Notes under the pieces: model-generated
Database searches by the model: none
What the model was told of the DNA's origin: nothing
What the model saw: the letters and a program-made list of their open reading frames with translations, nothing else
Translations under genes and position numbers: made by a program
Shown here: in pieces, positions 10,515 through 19,672 of the stretch
How the letters are laid out: each line of letters opens with the position of its first letter
Position numbering within the stretch: position 1 is the stretch's first letter
Origin: Halothiobacillaceae bacterium
GTDB lineage: Bacteria > Pseudomonadota > Gammaproteobacteria > Halothiobacillales > Halothiobacillaceae
Direction of reading: 5' to 3'
Length of the DNA: 42,495 nucleotides
Assembly (NCBI GenBank): GCA_016938615.1
Contig: JAFGUH010000111.1
Location: forward strand, 1-42,495

Positions 10515-10650
10515 GGAAACCTCTGCCCGAATCGTTCGTGTCGGCAGCGGGACCGCCACATACCAACCAACCTGCGGTGTTGCGGCGCTTGGCAATGGCG
10601 ACGGCCATCGTGCGGCGCAAGGCGCCCTGCCTCCGGCCGCCAGCCCCCCG
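10515..10650 (+). mobile_element. Partial copy of the dispersed inverted-repeat element, interior inverted
   Basis: The left end (GGAAACCTCTGCCCGAATCG, then GTGTCGGCAGCGGGACCGCC) matches the left end of the 35.1-kb copy over about 45 bases. The rest contains the conserved interior hairpin (centred on ATGGCGACGGCCAT, with GCGGCGCAAGGCGCC) in the opposite orientation to that end. No right end is found, so this is a rearranged or truncated copy between mltF and the EAL gene. Confidence 0.65.
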
Positions 10651-10659
10651 TAGAAGCGT

Positions 10660-10673
10660 TGGACAATTGTCCA
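10660..10673. promoter_or_regulatory. Perfect 14-bp palindrome, candidate operator
   Basis: TGGACAATTGTCCA lies 133 bp upstream of the EAL-domain start. It resembles, but is one base longer at its centre than, the two CGGACATTGTCCG-type dyads at 20.6 kb. No promoter boxes around it are convincing. Confidence 0.45.
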
Positions 10674-10805
10674 GAGGACCACGGGGAAAAACGGGCTCGC
10701 CCCAAAACCGTCATCACAAGGTCATTTTGACAGGGGACGCTTGACGGTCGTTGGATGCGAGGTGCCCGACCGGCCGGCATCCGAAGACCAACGACGAGGG
10801 AGTGC

Positions 10806-12932
10806 ATGGCACACGGGCAAAACGGATGTCCTCGTTGCAGCGACATCGGCGAGTTGGCGTGCGGGAAACTCGATCCGTCGAGTCCCGAGGCCATGGAATT
10901 ACGTCGGATATTCCGCGAGAAGGCGCTCTCGACCGTCTTTCAGCCGATCGTCGCCTGCGAAGATGGCGAGGTGATCGGCTGGGAGGCTTTGCTGCGCGGT
11001 CCCGAGGGGCCCCTGCACCGGCCGCTCGACCTGTTCCACGCCGCCGAACGACACGGCTGCCTGGTGGAGCTCGACATGCTCGCCCGCCGCCTGGCACTAC
11101 GTCGTTTCGCCGACTCGCCCGTCGGCGACACCGGCCAGCTGTTTCTCAACGTGATGATCGACTCCGTCCGCGCCGAGGAATCCTACGAGACGCTGACCGC
11201 CGGTTGTGTCGAGGCGCTCGGCGTGCATGTCGGCCGTATCGTGATCGAGATCAGCGAACTGCACCCAAGCCCGGACACAAGCGCTATCGTCCGTGCGGTC
11301 ACCCGATTCCAGCGCGACGGATTCCGGGTCGCGCTCGACGACGTCGGGACCGGATACAACGGACTGCACCTCTGGGCAGAAACTCGGCCGGACATCATCA
11401 AGGTGGATCGCTATTTCGTCGACGGCATCCATGCCTGTGGCAAGAAGCGCCGCTTTCCTCAGGGAACCGCTGCACGCATGCCATGCCGCTCTGGCCTTTC
11501 GAGCTGCTCGTGATCAAGACGCGTTGTCGCCGGCGTGCCGGTGGCCACGTCAAGACGACGCAACGCCGAGCACGGGCAGCTCGACAGGCCCCGCAGGGCG
11601 CGCCTTGAGCCAGGCACCTGCTGCGTTGTCGTCCTTGAAAAGGGAATAACCCTTTCGCGGCGGACGAGCGCCTTGCATCTGCCGGGCTCAAGACGCGCAG
11701 AGCGGTATGGCATGCGTGCAGCGGTTCCCGGGACAATAGTTCGGCTCGCACATTCGCTCGGTTGCCAGGTAGTCGCCGAGGGGCTCGAACAGGAGGCCGA
11801 TCGCGTCGTGCTCGTCGCACTGAACGTCGAAATGGCGCAGGGCTACCTTTACGCGCGCCCCGCCCGCGTCCCGCCACTCGCCGCGCGCCTAGTCACCGAC
11901 CCCACACCGCGCGAACGAACCAATCAGGCGGGGGCCGAGACGGCGCATGCCCTGCTCGAACCGCACGAGTCGCTCCACCCGGACTACTCGGTCGCCGACG
12001 TGGTCGCGCGATTCCTGAACGTTCCCGAAATCGACTATTACCCCGTGATCGACGAGGGTCGACAGGTGCTGGGCATGGTCTGGCGGCGGGAATTCATGAA
12101 CCGCTTGCTCTATCGCTACGGCTACGATCTGTATCACCGCAAGCCGATTCGGCAACTGATGGATTGCCAACCGATCGTGGCGGATCTGCGCACGCCATTG
12201 GAGACGGTCTCCCGCCTGATCACCGACTCGCGCAAGGGCTTTCGCAAAGAGGCCGTGATCCTGGTCGAGAACGGCCGGTACGTCGGTGTGGGCAGCTTCA
12301 CGAGCCTGTTGCGATTGATCACCGACATCAAGGTGCAGAGCGCCCACTACGCCAATCCGCTCTCCGGACTACCGGGCAACATCCCCATCCGGGCGGAACT
12401 TCAGCGCCTGCTCGACGAGCGCCGCGCCTTCACCGCGCTGTATCTGGATCTCGATCACTTCAAGCCCTACAACGACCATTACAGCTATGAAGACGGAGAC
12501 AAGGTCATCCGCTACCTCAGCCACCTGCTCCAACGGATCAGCGGAGTGGATTTTCTCGGTCACGTCGGCGGGGACGACTTCGTCGCGATCACCACAATGA
12601 TGACGCGCGGGGAAGCGATCGCCGCACAGGCCATCGCCGAATTCAGCGGCGGCATCGCCTCGTTCTACCGGGGCGAGGATCGCAAGGCGGGCGTCATACT
12701 GGGCCGTGACCGCGAAGATCAGCCTCGACGGTTCCCGTTGATGACGCTTTCGGTGGGCCTGGTCAACGTCGAGGCCGGCACCTTGACCCACCAGCAGCAT
12801 CTGGCTTCCCTGATGACCCGTGCCAAAAAGGCCGCCAAGGCGGCCGGCGGCAACACCTGGCGAGTTGTGCATTCCGCGGAGGAGAGCACCGAGGGACCGT
12901 CGTCGAGGCGGCCTCAGCCGATCTTGAGATAG
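10806..12932 (+). pseudogene. EAL-CBS-GGDEF cyclic-di-GMP protein gene, interrupted by a small element
   Basis: EAL domains hydrolyse and GGDEF domains make cyclic-di-GMP. ATG 10806 follows GAGGGAG closely and is preferred to ATG 10755. The first 219 codons encode most of an EAL domain (signature EALLRG near 60; DDVGTGYNGL near 180; IKVDRYFVDG near 197). At 11463 the frame enters an inserted element and stops at TGA 11511. From 11733 the same frame resumes with the missing EAL end (TIVRLAHSLGCQVVAEGLEQ), a CBS pair (about 11960-12340) and a C-terminal GGDEF domain with motif GGDDF, an Asp for the usual Glu. The interruption is exactly 270 bp, so without it the gene would encode about 618 residues. 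Both halves otherwise look intact, suggesting a recent event. The downstream half could still be translated from an internal start such as GTG 11535 inside the element. Confidence 0.85.
11463..11728 (-). mobile_element. Miniature inverted-repeat element inside the EAL-GGDEF gene
   Basis: The ends are near-perfect inverted repeats of about 30 bp: left GGAACCGCTGCACGCATGCC..., and the right end reads the same on the other strand with one mismatch. The interior, read on the minus strand, aligns piecewise with the 20.2-kb copy (GATGCAAGGCGC; CAACGCAGCAGGTG...CTGGC; GCGGGGC; CTCGGCGTTGC). It carries no transposase. Flanks are TCAG on the left and CGGG on the right, compatible with a decayed 4-bp duplication. 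With the right 4 bp it adds 270 bp to the host gene. Confidence 0.85.
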
Positions 12933-13867
12933 TCGCCGCCGTGTTCCTTGAGAAAGGCGAGGAATTCACGGGCGATCACCGAAAGGACCTTGCCGCGCGG
13001 GTAGACGATGTTCCACTGGCGTTGCAGCGGAAAGCCCGCCACGTCCAGCTTGGTCAACGGGCCGGCATCGCTTTCCAGGTTCAGCGCGTGCTCCGAGACG
13101 ATGGAAATCCCAAGCTGCCCGACTACGGCGTGCTTGATCGCTTCGGGTCCCTCGAGCACCAGCCGCTGGCGCAGGGTCAGTCCGTGCAGGGCGAAGTGTT
13201 CCTCGATCTTGTTGCGGATGCCCGAACCGGGTTCCCGCATGATGAACGGCTCCTCGGCGATCCGTTCCAGCGGGATGTCGCGCTCGCGGGCCAGCGGGTG
13301 GTCGCGGTGGGCGATCACCACCAGTGGGTTGGGCGCGAACGGGATGAGTTCGAGGTCCAGGCTGCTGCGAGGCACATGGCCGATGATGTAGAGATCCGAG
13401 AGGTTGTCCTCGATGCGCTTCACGAGCGTGTCGCGGTTGGAGACCTTGAGCTCCATCTCGATGTCGGGGTACTGCCTGGCGAAATCCCCCATCGCCAGCG
13501 GTGCGAAGTACTTGGCCGTGGTGATCACCGACAGGCGCAGCCGCCCCTTCTTCAGTCCCTTCAGGTCATTGAGCGACATCTCGAGGTTCGACAACGCGTC
13601 GATCACGTCGCGACAGCCCCGGGCGACCCGGTTGCCTGCATCGGTAAGAAAGATCTTGCGGCCGATCTGCTCGAACAGAGGCATGCCGACGGTCTCGGAC
13701 AAACTCTTGACCTGGGCCGAGACGGTCGGCTGAGTCAGGAACAGTTCCTCGGCCGCCCGCGTGAAGCTCCCCAGCCGGGCGACTGCCTCGACGATCTCGA
13801 TCTGCCGCAGGGTGGCGTGCCGAAGGAGATACCGCGCCTCCGATTGCCGAGTATCGTCAGCCATCAT
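12914..13867 (-). CDS. cbbR: LysR-type regulator, CbbR family
   Basis: CbbR-type regulators control carbon-fixation and inorganic-carbon uptake genes and sense Calvin-cycle metabolites. The 317-residue product has an N-terminal winged helix (residues about 17-75: LRQIEIVEAVARLGSFTRAA then QPTVSAQVKSLSETVG) and a two-lobed effector domain (about 100-310, with the GPEAIKHAVVGQLGISIVSEHAL segment typical of CbbR). The start at 13867 has a strong ribosome-binding sequence (AGGAGA). The gene is divergent from dabB across a 448-bp region with several LysR-like dyads, the classic LysR-target arrangement. Its 3' end overlaps the end of the GGDEF gene on the other strand by about 19 bp. Confidence 0.9.
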   Translation of the reverse strand: MMADDTRQSEARYLLRHATLRQIEIVEAVARLGSFTRAAEELFLTQPTVSAQVKSLSETVGMPLFEQIGRKIFLTDAGNRVARGCRDVIDALSNLEMSLNDLKGLKKGRLRLSVITTAKYFAPLAMGDFARQYPDIEMELKVSNRDTLVKRIEDNLSDLYIIGHVPRSSLDLELIPFAPNPLVVIAHRDHPLARERDIPLERIAEEPFIMREPGSGIRNKIEEHFALHGLTLRQRLVLEGPEAIKHAVVGQLGISIVSEHALNLESDAGPLTKLDVAGFPLQRQWNIVYPRGKVLSVIAREFLAFLKEHGGDYLKIG

Positions 13868-13892
13868 GCCTCTCCTTCACCTGTTCGTTCCG

Positions 13893-13916
13893 TTGCATAG
13901 AACCGATTCTATGCAA
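13893..13916. promoter_or_regulatory. 24-bp dyad upstream of cbbR, candidate CbbR operator
   Basis: Two perfect 10-bp arms, TTGCATAGAA and TTCTATGCAA, separated by CCGA. It lies 26 bp upstream of the cbbR start, where LysR-type regulators autoregulate. The GCATAGA half-motif recurs near 14046 (CCATAGA) and 14177 (GCATAGA) in the same gap. Confidence 0.6.
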
Positions 13917-14029
13917 CACCGCGCCGAAGATCGATCCAGGGCCCGTATCTCGCGCCTCTCCGGGTCGATGGAGGCGCCGCCGGAAGGCACCGCGTGCCAT
14001 CGTTACCATTGGAATGATCCATCCCATCC

Positions 14030-14045
14030 ATTGATATAAATCAAT
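14030..14045. promoter_or_regulatory. Palindrome ATTGAT-N4-ATCAAT in the cbbR-dabB gap
   Basis: AT-rich perfect 6-bp dyad around ATAA, set in GC-rich surroundings and about 270 bp upstream of dabB. A related segment ATCAATGGATCA occurs at about 14191-14202, the complement of TGATCCAT...CCATTGAT at 14015-14035. It may be a second CbbR half-operator or part of the dab promoter. The role is inferred from position only. Confidence 0.45.
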
Positions 14046-14315
14046 CCATAGAGCGGCAACGGCGAAACCATTGCCCGAGGTCTATTGAAAGAGGAACGCC
14101 GTCACGGCGGGCATAGCGGCGCATTTCGAGGCCCCGCCCCCCTATTCATCGCTCCGAAGGCCACGCGGAAATCCGTGCATAGATCAGGATCAATGGATCA
14201 CTTCAGGAATTCGTATTGGTGATCGATCGCGCCCATCTCTACCTTTCGTCCTGCCGGCGGGACCGTCTGGACTCCTCCAGCGGACCCGAACCACCAGCCC
14301 GACCGGAGGGACACC

Positions 14316-15980
14316 ATGAACACACTGACCAACTGGCCGCTTGCCGGCACCCTGCTCGCCCTGATGCCGCTGCTCCTGCTGATCGCGGCAATCCCCGCCA
14401 CGGCCGCAGGCGTGGAGGCCGCTTCGCGCTATCGCCGCCGTGTCCGCTGGGCGGCCATTGGCGCCTTGGTGCTGGCGATCGCCGCGACCGTCGTCTTCCT
14501 CGCGGGCGACCGGGCGCCGCTGACCCTCGCCGCCCTGCCCCTGCCGGGTGACATCGGCGCGCTGGCGCTGTCGATCCAGGTCGACCAGCTGACCATGGCG
14601 CTGGCCGTGCTGGTGGCACTGGTCGTGACCCTGATCGCCCGCTACAGCGAGAAGTACCTCGACGGCGACCCGCAGCAGGCCCGCTTCTTCCGCCTGCTTG
14701 CGCTGACCGCCGGCTTCTTCCTGCTGGTGGTGATCTCGGCAAACCTCGCGCTGTTCACGCTGGCGATCATCCTGACCGGCTTTCCCTTGCACAAGCTGCT
14801 GCTGTTCTACCCGGACCGGCCGCGCGCGGTGATGGCAACGCACAAGAAGGCGCTGTTCAGCCGCAGCGCGGACGCCTGCCTGGTCGGCGCCACCCTGCTG
14901 ATCGGCCACCAGGTCGGCAGCCTGCAGTTCGACGCGATCGCCGAGTGGGCCCATGCCCAGGACGGCATGACATTCGGGATGCACGTCGCGGCCTTCCTGA
15001 TCGTGCTCGCCGCGATCCTCAAGAGCGCCCAGTTCCCGTTCCACGGCTGGCTGCTGCAGGTGATGGAGGCGCCCACCCCGGTCTCGGCCCTGATGCACGC
15101 GGGTGTCGTCTACAGCGGCGCGATCATCGTGCTGCGCACCAGCGAATTCCTCGCCGCCCAGGGCAGCGCGCTGTTCCTGCTCGCGATCGTCGGGCTGGCA
15201 ACCTTGGTGATCGCCTCCCTGGTCATGCTCACGCAGACGGCCGTGAAGTCCTCGCTGGCCTGGTCGACCACGGGTCAGCTCGGCTTCATGCTGCTCGAGC
15301 TGGGCCTGGGCCTGTTCGCGCTGGCCCTGCTGCACCTGGTCGGCCATTCGCTCTACAAGGCTCATGCCTTCCTCGCCGCCGGCAGCATCCCCGACCAGCT
15401 GCGCCAGCCGAAACCGGCCGCACGCCGCCGGGTGGGCGTCGCTACCTGGGCGGTCACGATCGCCGCCAGCCTCGCCTTGACCGCGGCACTGGCCGCCGCG
15501 CTCGGCCTCTCGGTGAGCCACGAGCCGGCGCTGATCGCCCTGATCGCGATCGTCGCCCTGGCGGTGGCCCAGCTGGTGCTCAAGGCGATCATCGTCGCCC
15601 CGGGGGTTGCCGGCATCGCGCGGGCCGCGGGGCTGGCCGCGATCATGGCGGCGGTCTACTTCGCGCTGCACGAGGCGTTCGTGACCCTGTTCGGGCCGAC
15701 GGTCGCCGCGATCCCCGACACCCTGACGCCGGCCTACGGCCTGATGCTGGCACTGACCACCATCAGCTTCCTGTTCCTCGCCTGGCTGCAGGGACCGGGA
15801 CGCGAGCACTTCAACGGCTCGGGCCGCAAGGGGCTGTTCGTCCACCTCTACAACGGGCTGTACGTCGACTTGCTGGTCGAGCGCGCCGCGCATCGCCTCT
15901 GGCCGCACAAGGTCGGTCAGCACCGCTCGCGCCATGACGCGCTCAAGGCGCAAACGCCCGTCACAACCACCCAATACTGA
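14316..15980 (+). CDS. dabB: DabB, proton-conducting membrane subunit of the DAB inorganic-carbon pump
   Basis: DabB belongs to the Complex I NuoL/MrpA antiporter family and couples the cation gradient to vectorial CO2 hydration by DabA. The 554 residues contain about 13-14 hydrophobic segments. They include the family helix set with HKKALFSRSADACLVG (about residues 176-191), ILKSAQFPFHGWLLQVMEAPTPVSALMHAG (about 235-264, the conserved Lys and quinone-oxidoreductase signature), STTGQLGFMLLELG (about 317-330) and HLVGHSLYKAHAFL (about 340-353). ATG 14316 is supported by GGAGGGACACC just upstream. dabA follows after 31 bp. The pairing with a DUF2309 gene separates this from a true NuoL. Confidence 0.95.
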   Translation: MNTLTNWPLAGTLLALMPLLLLIAAIPATAAGVEAASRYRRRVRWAAIGALVLAIAATVVFLAGDRAPLTLAALPLPGDIGALALSIQVDQLTMALAVLVALVVTLIARYSEKYLDGDPQQARFFRLLALTAGFFLLVVISANLALFTLAIILTGFPLHKLLLFYPDRPRAVMATHKKALFSRSADACLVGATLLIGHQVGSLQFDAIAEWAHAQDGMTFGMHVAAFLIVLAAILKSAQFPFHGWLLQVMEAPTPVSALMHAGVVYSGAIIVLRTSEFLAAQGSALFLLAIVGLATLVIASLVMLTQTAVKSSLAWSTTGQLGFMLLELGLGLFALALLHLVGHSLYKAHAFLAAGSIPDQLRQPKPAARRRVGVATWAVTIAASLALTAALAAALGLSVSHEPALIALIAIVALAVAQLVLKAIIVAPGVAGIARAAGLAAIMAAVYFALHEAFVTLFGPTVAAIPDTLTPAYGLMLALTTISFLFLAWLQGPGREHFNGSGRKGLFVHLYNGLYVDLLVERAAHRLWPHKVGQHRSRHDALKAQTPVTTTQY

Positions 15981-16011
15981 TTCGCCGGGTATCTACCGGG
16001 AGGACACGGCC

Positions 16012-18495
16012 ATGACACTGGCAACGCAGACCCAACAGCACAACGCCCAGGCGACCCGCGCGACCGGGCGGCTCGACCTCGACCACGTCCGCGAACTGGC
16101 CGACGCGGCCGGGCGCAAGATCGCCCCGCTCTGGCCGCTGGACTCGTTCGTCGCAGTCAACCCCTACCTCGGCCTGATCGACCAGCCGTTCAGCGAGGCG
16201 GCCGGCTACCTCGGCGCGATCGCCGGCGAGCGCACGGTCATGGACCACGAGTGGTACGCCCAGCGCTGGCGCGATGGGCGACTGACCCGCGCGCATATCG
16301 AGCGTGCCGTCGAGCAACTGGGCCACCCGGTTGGCGTCGAGACCGTGATCAAGGCGTTGGAGGCCCCGCACCGGAGCAGCACGCCGATCCCCATGCTGGT
16401 CGAGATGCTCGACCGCCCCGGTTCGGCACCGATCTCGATCTTCGTGGTCGACCAGATCAGCCACTTCCTCGCCGCGCATTTCGATCGTGGCCAAGCGATC
16501 TGGAGCGCCCCGGACGAGAGCGAGTCGCTGTTCACCGCCTGGCGCGAGTACACCCTGATCGATCGCAGCGCCCGCGCCGCCGGCCTGGGTCGCGCCCGCC
16601 GCCACCTGCGCGAGGTGCCGCCCGACCCGATCGAGGCCATCGCCTGGGCGATCGAGACCCTGGACCTACCCGAATCGGTGCATGCCGATTACCTGTTCGC
16701 CGCGCTCAAGTCGGTCAACGGCTGGGCGAGCTACTGCCGTTATCGCCTCTGGGGTGCCGAACTGACCGGCAAAACAAACGAGGATCTCACCGACCTGCTG
16801 GCCGTACGGCTGGTCTGGGAGGCGTTGGCACTCAAGGTGACAGACAACAGCGCGCCCATCCGGAAGGCATGGCAGCGCGAAATCGAACGCCACCACGAGG
16901 CAATCGCCGCCGCCGAGAACGAGGCGGTGATCGACGAGGTCATGCTCACGGCCACCGAGATCGCCTTCCGCGATCCGGTCATCCGGCATTTCCGTCAGGC
17001 GAGCCCTGCCGCGCGGACCGACACGGCACGCCCGCCGGTACAGGCCGCCTTCTGTATCGACGTACGCTCGGAGGTCTTCCGTCGTCACCTGGAAACCAGC
17101 TTCCCGGGCGCCCGGACCATCGGCTTTGCCGGTTTCTTCGGCGTGCCGCTTTCCTACTCCCGTCTCGGCGAAACCAAATGCCGCACGCACACGCCCGTGC
17201 TCCTCAACCCCGGCGTCGAGGTCGCCGACCGTGTCGAGGGCGAGGAGGACCTCGCCACTCGCCGCGAACAACGGGTCGGCAATACCCTGTCCTGGAAGCA
17301 GTTCAAGCTCTCGGCCGCCTCCTGCTTCACCTTTGTCGAGTCGGCCGGTCTGACCTACGTCCCGAAGCTGATCGGCGACACGCTCGGCTGGCACACCCCG
17401 GCACCGCCGCCGGACCAGGCCGGGCTGACCGACGAGGAGCGCGCCCGGATCCACCCGTCGCTTGCCTCCGAGGCCGACCTCGAGGCCCGCGTGGGCATGG
17501 CCGAGGGCATCCTGCGCGGCCTGGGCCTGACCGAGTCGATCGCACCGATCGTGCTGCTGGCCGGCCACGGCAGCACCACGACCAACAACCCGCACCGCGC
17601 GGGCCTGGATTGTGGTGCCTGCGCCGGACAGACCGGCGAGGTCAGTGCCCGGGTGGCCGCCGACCTGCTGAACGACCCGGCGATCCGGGACGGCCTGGTC
17701 GGGCGTGGCATCGAGATCCCCGCCGATACGTGCTTTATCGCCGCGCTGCACGACACCACCACCGACGAGGTCGACCTGCTCGACCTCGACGAGGGGGCGG
17801 TCGATCGGGCCAAGCTCGACGAGTTGCGCCAGGCGCTGGTGCAGGCCGGTGACCTCACCCGCCTGGAGCGGCTGGTGACATTGCGCGAGAACCTTTCCGA
17901 CAACCCGGCGGACCGGGAGGCGGCGCGCAAGGCCGTGGCCCACCGCGGGCGCGACTGGTCAGAGGTACGCCCGGAATGGGGCCTGGCCGGCAACGCGGCC
18001 TTCATCGCCGCCCCGCGCGAGCGCACCCGCGACCTGGATCTGGGCGGCCGCTCGTTCCTGCACGACTACGACTGGCGCCGTGACGAGGGCTTCGGCGTGC
18101 TCGAGCTGATCCTGACCGCCCCGCTGGTGGTGGCCAGCTGGATCAACCTGCAGTACTTCGGCTCGACGGTCGATAACGAGCGCCAGGGTTCAGGCAACAA
18201 GGTCCTGCACAACGTCGTCGGCGGCCTGGTCGGCGTGCTCGAGGGCAACGGCGGCGACCTGCGGGTCGGTCTGTCGATGCAGTCGCTGCACGACGGCGAG
18301 AACTGGCGCCACGAGCCGCTGCGCCTGTCGGCCTTCGTCGAGGCGCCCGCCGAGGCGATCGACGACATCATCGCCGGCAACGAAACCCTGCAGCACCTGG
18401 TGGGCAATCGCTGGCTCACCCTGCTGCGTCTGACCGACGAGGGCGACGTGCAGCGCCGCCGGGGCCCGGGGGACTGGGTCAGCGAAGCGGCCTGA
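16012..18495 (+). CDS. dabA: DabA, DUF2309 zinc protein of the DAB inorganic-carbon pump
   Basis: DabA is a cytoplasmic, membrane-associated beta-carbonic-anhydrase-like protein that hydrates CO2 to bicarbonate in one direction when coupled to DabB. The 827-residue length fits the family. The four positions known as zinc/catalytic residues in Halothiobacillus DabA are all present: Cys348 and Asp350 in AFCIDVRSE, His519 in LAGHGS, and Cys534 in LDCGACAGQTG. ATG 16012 with upstream GGGAGGA is chosen over an upstream in-frame ATG at 15934 that lies inside dabB. The next 350 bp are non-coding, and the carbonic anhydrase has its own ribosome-binding site. Confidence 0.96.
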   Translation: MTLATQTQQHNAQATRATGRLDLDHVRELADAAGRKIAPLWPLDSFVAVNPYLGLIDQPFSEAAGYLGAIAGERTVMDHEWYAQRWRDGRLTRAHIERAVEQLGHPVGVETVIKALEAPHRSSTPIPMLVEMLDRPGSAPISIFVVDQISHFLAAHFDRGQAIWSAPDESESLFTAWREYTLIDRSARAAGLGRARRHLREVPPDPIEAIAWAIETLDLPESVHADYLFAALKSVNGWASYCRYRLWGAELTGKTNEDLTDLLAVRLVWEALALKVTDNSAPIRKAWQREIERHHEAIAAAENEAVIDEVMLTATEIAFRDPVIRHFRQASPAARTDTARPPVQAAFCIDVRSEVFRRHLETSFPGARTIGFAGFFGVPLSYSRLGETKCRTHTPVLLNPGVEVADRVEGEEDLATRREQRVGNTLSWKQFKLSAASCFTFVESAGLTYVPKLIGDTLGWHTPAPPPDQAGLTDEERARIHPSLASEADLEARVGMAEGILRGLGLTESIAPIVLLAGHGSTTTNNPHRAGLDCGACAGQTGEVSARVAADLLNDPAIRDGLVGRGIEIPADTCFIAALHDTTTDEVDLLDLDEGAVDRAKLDELRQALVQAGDLTRLERLVTLRENLSDNPADREAARKAVAHRGRDWSEVRPEWGLAGNAAFIAAPRERTRDLDLGGRSFLHDYDWRRDEGFGVLELILTAPLVVASWINLQYFGSTVDNERQGSGNKVLHNVVGGLVGVLEGNGGDLRVGLSMQSLHDGENWRHEPLRLSAFVEAPAEAIDDIIAGNETLQHLVGNRWLTLLRLTDEGDVQRRRGPGDWVSEAA

Positions 18496-18600
18496 CCGGC
18501 GGCGGGTCCATCCGGCGTCTCTGGAGCGAGGCCTGCCGTGCCGGTTTGCTTTTCGTGGCCCCATCTATGTCCCGGCCGTGGTCTTTCGCCTGATCGCGCC

Positions 18601-18670
18601 GGGAAACGCTCCAGGAATAGCCAACGCCTCTGGTTTATGGCTTTGGTCGTCATCAAGGCGCGGCTTCGGA
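18601..18670 (-). mobile_element. Truncated copy of the dispersed inverted-repeat element
   Basis: About 70 bases (GGGAAACGCTCCAGGAATAG..., CCAACGCCTCTGG, CATCAAGGCGC) match the reverse complement of the right end of the 20.2-kb copy with scattered mismatches. The interior and the other end are missing. It lies in the gap between dabA and the carbonic anhydrase gene. The rest of that gap (18671-18843) shows no other recognised feature beyond the AAGGAG ribosome-binding sequence. Confidence 0.7.
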
Positions 18671-18843
18671 CGTGGATACAACCTCATGATTTTGCGACCC
18701 GCCGGATGTAGGGAGAAACCAATAACCGGCAAACGGAGATGCCATCGAATCACGCAGAGAGTGTTCAACGGAACTAGTAGCCCTGCTATGCAGTCGGACC
18801 GGGTGATTATTCACCCCGACAATCAACCGACAAGGAGTCCTTG

Positions 18844-19599
18844 ATGCGATCTATTCGATTCTCTTCCACCACCCTCGCCGTACTCGTGGCAGCAGCCGGC
18901 CTCTCCCAGCAGGGCATGGCCGCCAGCGCGGGCCAATGGAGCTACGAGGGCGATACCGGTCCGTCGTCATGGGAAACGCTGGACCCCGCCTACGCAAGCT
19001 GCGGGCAGGGGGCAAACCAGTCACCGATCGACCTGGCATCGCCCATCCCGGCCGAGCAGCCTGCCCCGGTCTTCCACTACAGTGCCGGCGGGGTCGACAT
19101 GGTCAACAATGGCCACGCCGTGCAGGTGAACTACCAGGAAGGCAGCACGCTGACGCTCGACGACCGGGACTTCCAGCTCCGACAGTTCCACTTCCATGCG
19201 CCAAGCGAGCACACCGTGGACGGGCGTCATTTCCCGCTCGAGGCGCATTTCGTCCACCGGGACCCGGTTGGCAATCTGGCCGTCGTCGCCGTGCTGTTCG
19301 AAAAGGGAGAAAGCAATCAGGCACTCGAACCGCTGGTCGAGACGTTGCCCGACAAGGCCGGCGAAAAGGTTCGACTGGATAGCGTCTTCGACGCGGCCGA
19401 CCTGTTGCCGATCAAGACCGCGCACTATCGATACAACGGCTCGCTGACCACGCCGCCTTGTACTGAGGGCGTGCGTTGGGTGGTGATGAAAGAGCACCCC
19501 ACCCTGTCCGCCGAGCAAATCCACGCCTTCGAGACCGCGATCGGGATGGACAACAACCGGCCGGTCCAGCCGGTCAATGCCCGCGTGATCGTCGATTGA
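18844..19599 (+). CDS. Alpha-class carbonic anhydrase, periplasmic
   Basis: Interconverts CO2 and bicarbonate, probably in the periplasm. The 251-residue precursor has a Sec signal peptide (about residues 1-27, ending near GMAASA). It contains all alpha-class hallmarks: WSYEGDTGPSSW at the mature start, NQSPIDL, the zinc ligands in QFHFHAPSEH (two His) and LEAHFVH (third His), and the substrate-pocket segment SLTTPPCTEGVRW. ATG 18844 is preferred to the TTG just before it because AAGGAG lies seven bases upstream. Its place right after dabBA suggests it equilibrates CO2 outside the membrane to feed the pump. A strong terminator follows the gene. Confidence 0.95.
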   Translation: MRSIRFSSTTLAVLVAAAGLSQQGMAASAGQWSYEGDTGPSSWETLDPAYASCGQGANQSPIDLASPIPAEQPAPVFHYSAGGVDMVNNGHAVQVNYQEGSTLTLDDRDFQLRQFHFHAPSEHTVDGRHFPLEAHFVHRDPVGNLAVVAVLFEKGESNQALEPLVETLPDKAGEKVRLDSVFDAADLLPIKTAHYRYNGSLTTPPCTEGVRWVVMKEHPTLSAEQIHAFETAIGMDNNRPVQPVNARVIVD

Positions 19600-19672
19600 G
19601 GCCATCTCGGCACGACAATCGGTGACGTTCACGATCACCCCCTGGCTGACCAGGTTCGGTAGCCGGAAGCAC

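Noticed and set aside
14190-15974. Very long open frame on the minus strand opposite dabB
   Set aside because: Composition is Arg/Gln/Gly/Asp-rich without any fold signature and mirrors the dabB codon pattern; dabB on the plus strand is clearly the gene. The same holds for long minus-strand frames opposite metH, the NrtA-type receptor and the M16 gene.
15934-16011. Upstream extension of dabA into dabB
   Set aside because: A good ribosome-binding sequence (GGGAGGA) precedes ATG 16012, and the extension is unconserved low-complexity sequence.
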